64,000 bases of DNA from Anaerotruncus colihominis (GTDB lineage: Bacteria; Bacillota; Clostridia; Oscillospirales; Ruminococcaceae): the NCBI GenBank assembly GCA_025146135.1, contig CP102255.1, positions 1,488,001 to 1,552,000 of the forward strand, given 5' to 3'. The position numbers and the translations under genes are program-made. Below the pieces are notes generated by a model. That model had not been told where the DNA came from. It saw nothing but the letters and a program-made list of their open reading frames with translations, and did no database searches. Shown here one piece after another: positions 62,922 through 64,000 of this stretch; position 1 is the stretch's first letter; each line of letters begins with the position of its first letter.

Positions 62922-64000
62922 ATGTCCGAAATGGATTACAGCAAGACGCTTAACCTGCCAAAAACTGATTTTTCAATGCGCGCTGGGCTTCCCCAGAAGG
63001 AACCCGTCATGGTGAAAAAATGGGATGAAGAACATCTGTATGAGCGGATGCTTGAGAAAAACGAAGGCAAGCCGCTTTACATGTTCCACGATGGCCCGCC
63101 GTATGCAAACGCCAATATTCATCTTGGCACGGCGCTGAACAAGGTGCTCAAGGATATCATTGTCCGCCAGAAGAATCTCTCCGGCTTTAAAGCGCCATAT
63201 ACGCCGGGGTGGGATACGCATGGCCTTCCGATTGAGCTCAAGGCGCTCAAGGAGATCGGAGTTTCCAGCGACATCGCCCCGATTGAGCTGCGCCGGGTCT
63301 GCCATGATTTTGCGCTGCGCTTCGTCGAGAACCAGAAGGAGCAGTTCAAACGCCTCGGCACCATTGCCGATTATGAGCACCCTTATCTGACGCTCAAGCC
63401 GGAATACGAAGCGCGGCAGGTTGAAATTTTTGGAGCGATGGCCAACAAGGGTTATATTTATAAGGGATTAAAGCCTGTATACTGGTGCCCGACCTGCGAA
63501 ACGGCGCTGGCCGAGGCGGAAATCGAGTACAATGAGGACAAGTGCAATTCCATCTATGTCAAGTTCAATGTGATCGACGACAAGGATGGTGTTTTGGAGC
63601 GCCTCGGCGCGAAGGATCTTTCTAAAACGTTTGTTGTCATCTGGACGACGACGACTTGGACTTTGCCAGGCAATATGGCTATCTGTGTCGGGCCGGCATT
63701 TGAATATTGTGTCGTCGCTGCAAACAGCGAATATTATGTAATGGCCAAGGAGCTTGTCGGGGCTTCGATGAAGGCTGCCGGAATTGCAGATTACGAAATC
63801 CTGGGCACTTGTCTCGGGGAGGAGCTGGAATACATCACCTACCAGCATCCGTTCCTTGACCGGCAGTCGCCTGTCATTCTTGGCGACCATGTCACGTTGG
63901 AGAGCGGCACCGGTTGCGTCCATACCGCGCCTGGACACGGTGTTGAGGACTTTGATGTCTGCGCGCAGCATTATCCAGAGATTGAGGTCGTCGTACCGGT
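62922..64000 (+). CDS. ileS: Isoleucyl-tRNA synthetase, N-terminal part (runs past the window end)
   Basis: The ATG at 62,922 follows CAAGGAGAGATCTGTCC. The visible 359 codons match class I IleRS: LPKTDFSMRAGLPQKEP, the HIGH-type motif GPPYANANIHLGTALNKVLKD near residue 58, PGWDTHGLPIE, and the editing domain with WTTTTWTLPGN and GTGCVHTAPGHGVEDFD. The KMSKS motif and zinc tail lie beyond base 64,000. No T-box leader fits in the 67 bases between divIVA and ileS. Confidence 0.95.
   Translation, partial: MSEMDYSKTLNLPKTDFSMRAGLPQKEPVMVKKWDEEHLYERMLEKNEGKPLYMFHDGPPYANANIHLGTALNKVLKDIIVRQKNLSGFKAPYTPGWDTHGLPIELKALKEIGVSSDIAPIELRRVCHDFALRFVENQKEQFKRLGTIADYEHPYLTLKPEYEARQVEIFGAMANKGYIYKGLKPVYWCPTCETALAEAEIEYNEDKCNSIYVKFNVIDDKDGVLERLGAKDLSKTFVVIWTTTTWTLPGNMAICVGPAFEYCVVAANSEYYVMAKELVGASMKAAGIADYEILGTCLGEELEYITYQHPFLDRQSPVILGDHVTLESGTGCVHTAPGHGVEDFDVCAQHYPEIEVVVP

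Noticed and set aside
1-64000. CRISPR arrays, tRNA or rRNA genes
   Set aside because: Reading through all intergenic regions I found no regularly spaced repeats and no cloverleaf or rRNA-like sequence; a tRNAscan or CRISPR finder run would settle it.

Overview
The window looks like a chromosome segment of an anaerobic, monoderm gut-type Clostridia bacterium (Oscillospiraceae-like; inferred from gene content, not from a marker search). Supporting signs are rubredoxin next to an FprA-type flavodiiron protein, the miaB-ricA-mutS-mutL-miaA-hfq block, the sepF-ylmH-divIVA-ileS division block, lipoprotein and Sec signals of Gram-positive type, and many perfect-stem intrinsic terminators.

Layout. 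(1) Bases 1-12,730 hold one long plus-strand catabolic operon: a truncated unidentified gene, an IolD-like thiamine-diphosphate enzyme, a zinc alcohol dehydrogenase, a molybdenum hydroxylase (FAD subunit plus fused Fe-S/Mo subunit), a DASS-family transporter, a split transketolase and a methylmalonate-semialdehyde-type dehydrogenase, closed by a 14-bp-stem terminator. (2) 12.8-18.8 kb is AT-rich wreckage: a mosaic of IS110 and IS5-type transposase remnants, a promoter-equipped small membrane peptide, relic gene fragments, a membrane protein, an orphan HipA-like kinase and a complete IS5-family element with inverted repeats. (3) 19.0-26.4 kb is a second catabolic island: a tripartite tricarboxylate-type transporter (TctB-TctA-TctC), an Asp-box sialidase-like protein, a DapA-family aldolase, a D-2-hydroxyacid dehydrogenase and an IclR regulator, with an IclR-type palindrome at the predicted transcription start of the transporter operon. 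(4) 26.9-43.2 kb is an AT-rich accessory element: three surface or membrane proteins, a DUF3846 gene between two copies of a duplicated 3' end, a PARIS-like AAA ATPase/DUF4435 pair whose second gene is frameshifted, several decayed small genes, a second orphan HipA-like kinase, a truncated zinc-ribbon amidoligase, and an excisionase-like gene followed by two overlapping tyrosine recombinases. (5) 43.3-64 kb is the GC-richer core: uvrB-uvrA, rubredoxin and flavodiiron protein, then the RNA modification, mismatch repair, division and ileS genes.

How the parts work together. Operon 1 reads as uptake of an anionic substrate, oxidation or hydroxylation, TPP-dependent C-C cleavage (ring opening if the enzyme is a true IolD relative), CoA-dependent aldehyde oxidation and pentose-phosphate-type rearrangement. 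Island 3 reads as uptake and aldolase/dehydrogenase processing of a sugar acid under IclR control. Region 4 is mobile and partly decaying. The most interesting items are the uncharacterised operon 1, the PARIS-like pair, the three-protein surface cassette with its duplicated module, the two HipA-like kinases without HipB, and the 40-residue membrane peptide with its own consensus-like promoter. I saw no tRNA, rRNA or CRISPR array.
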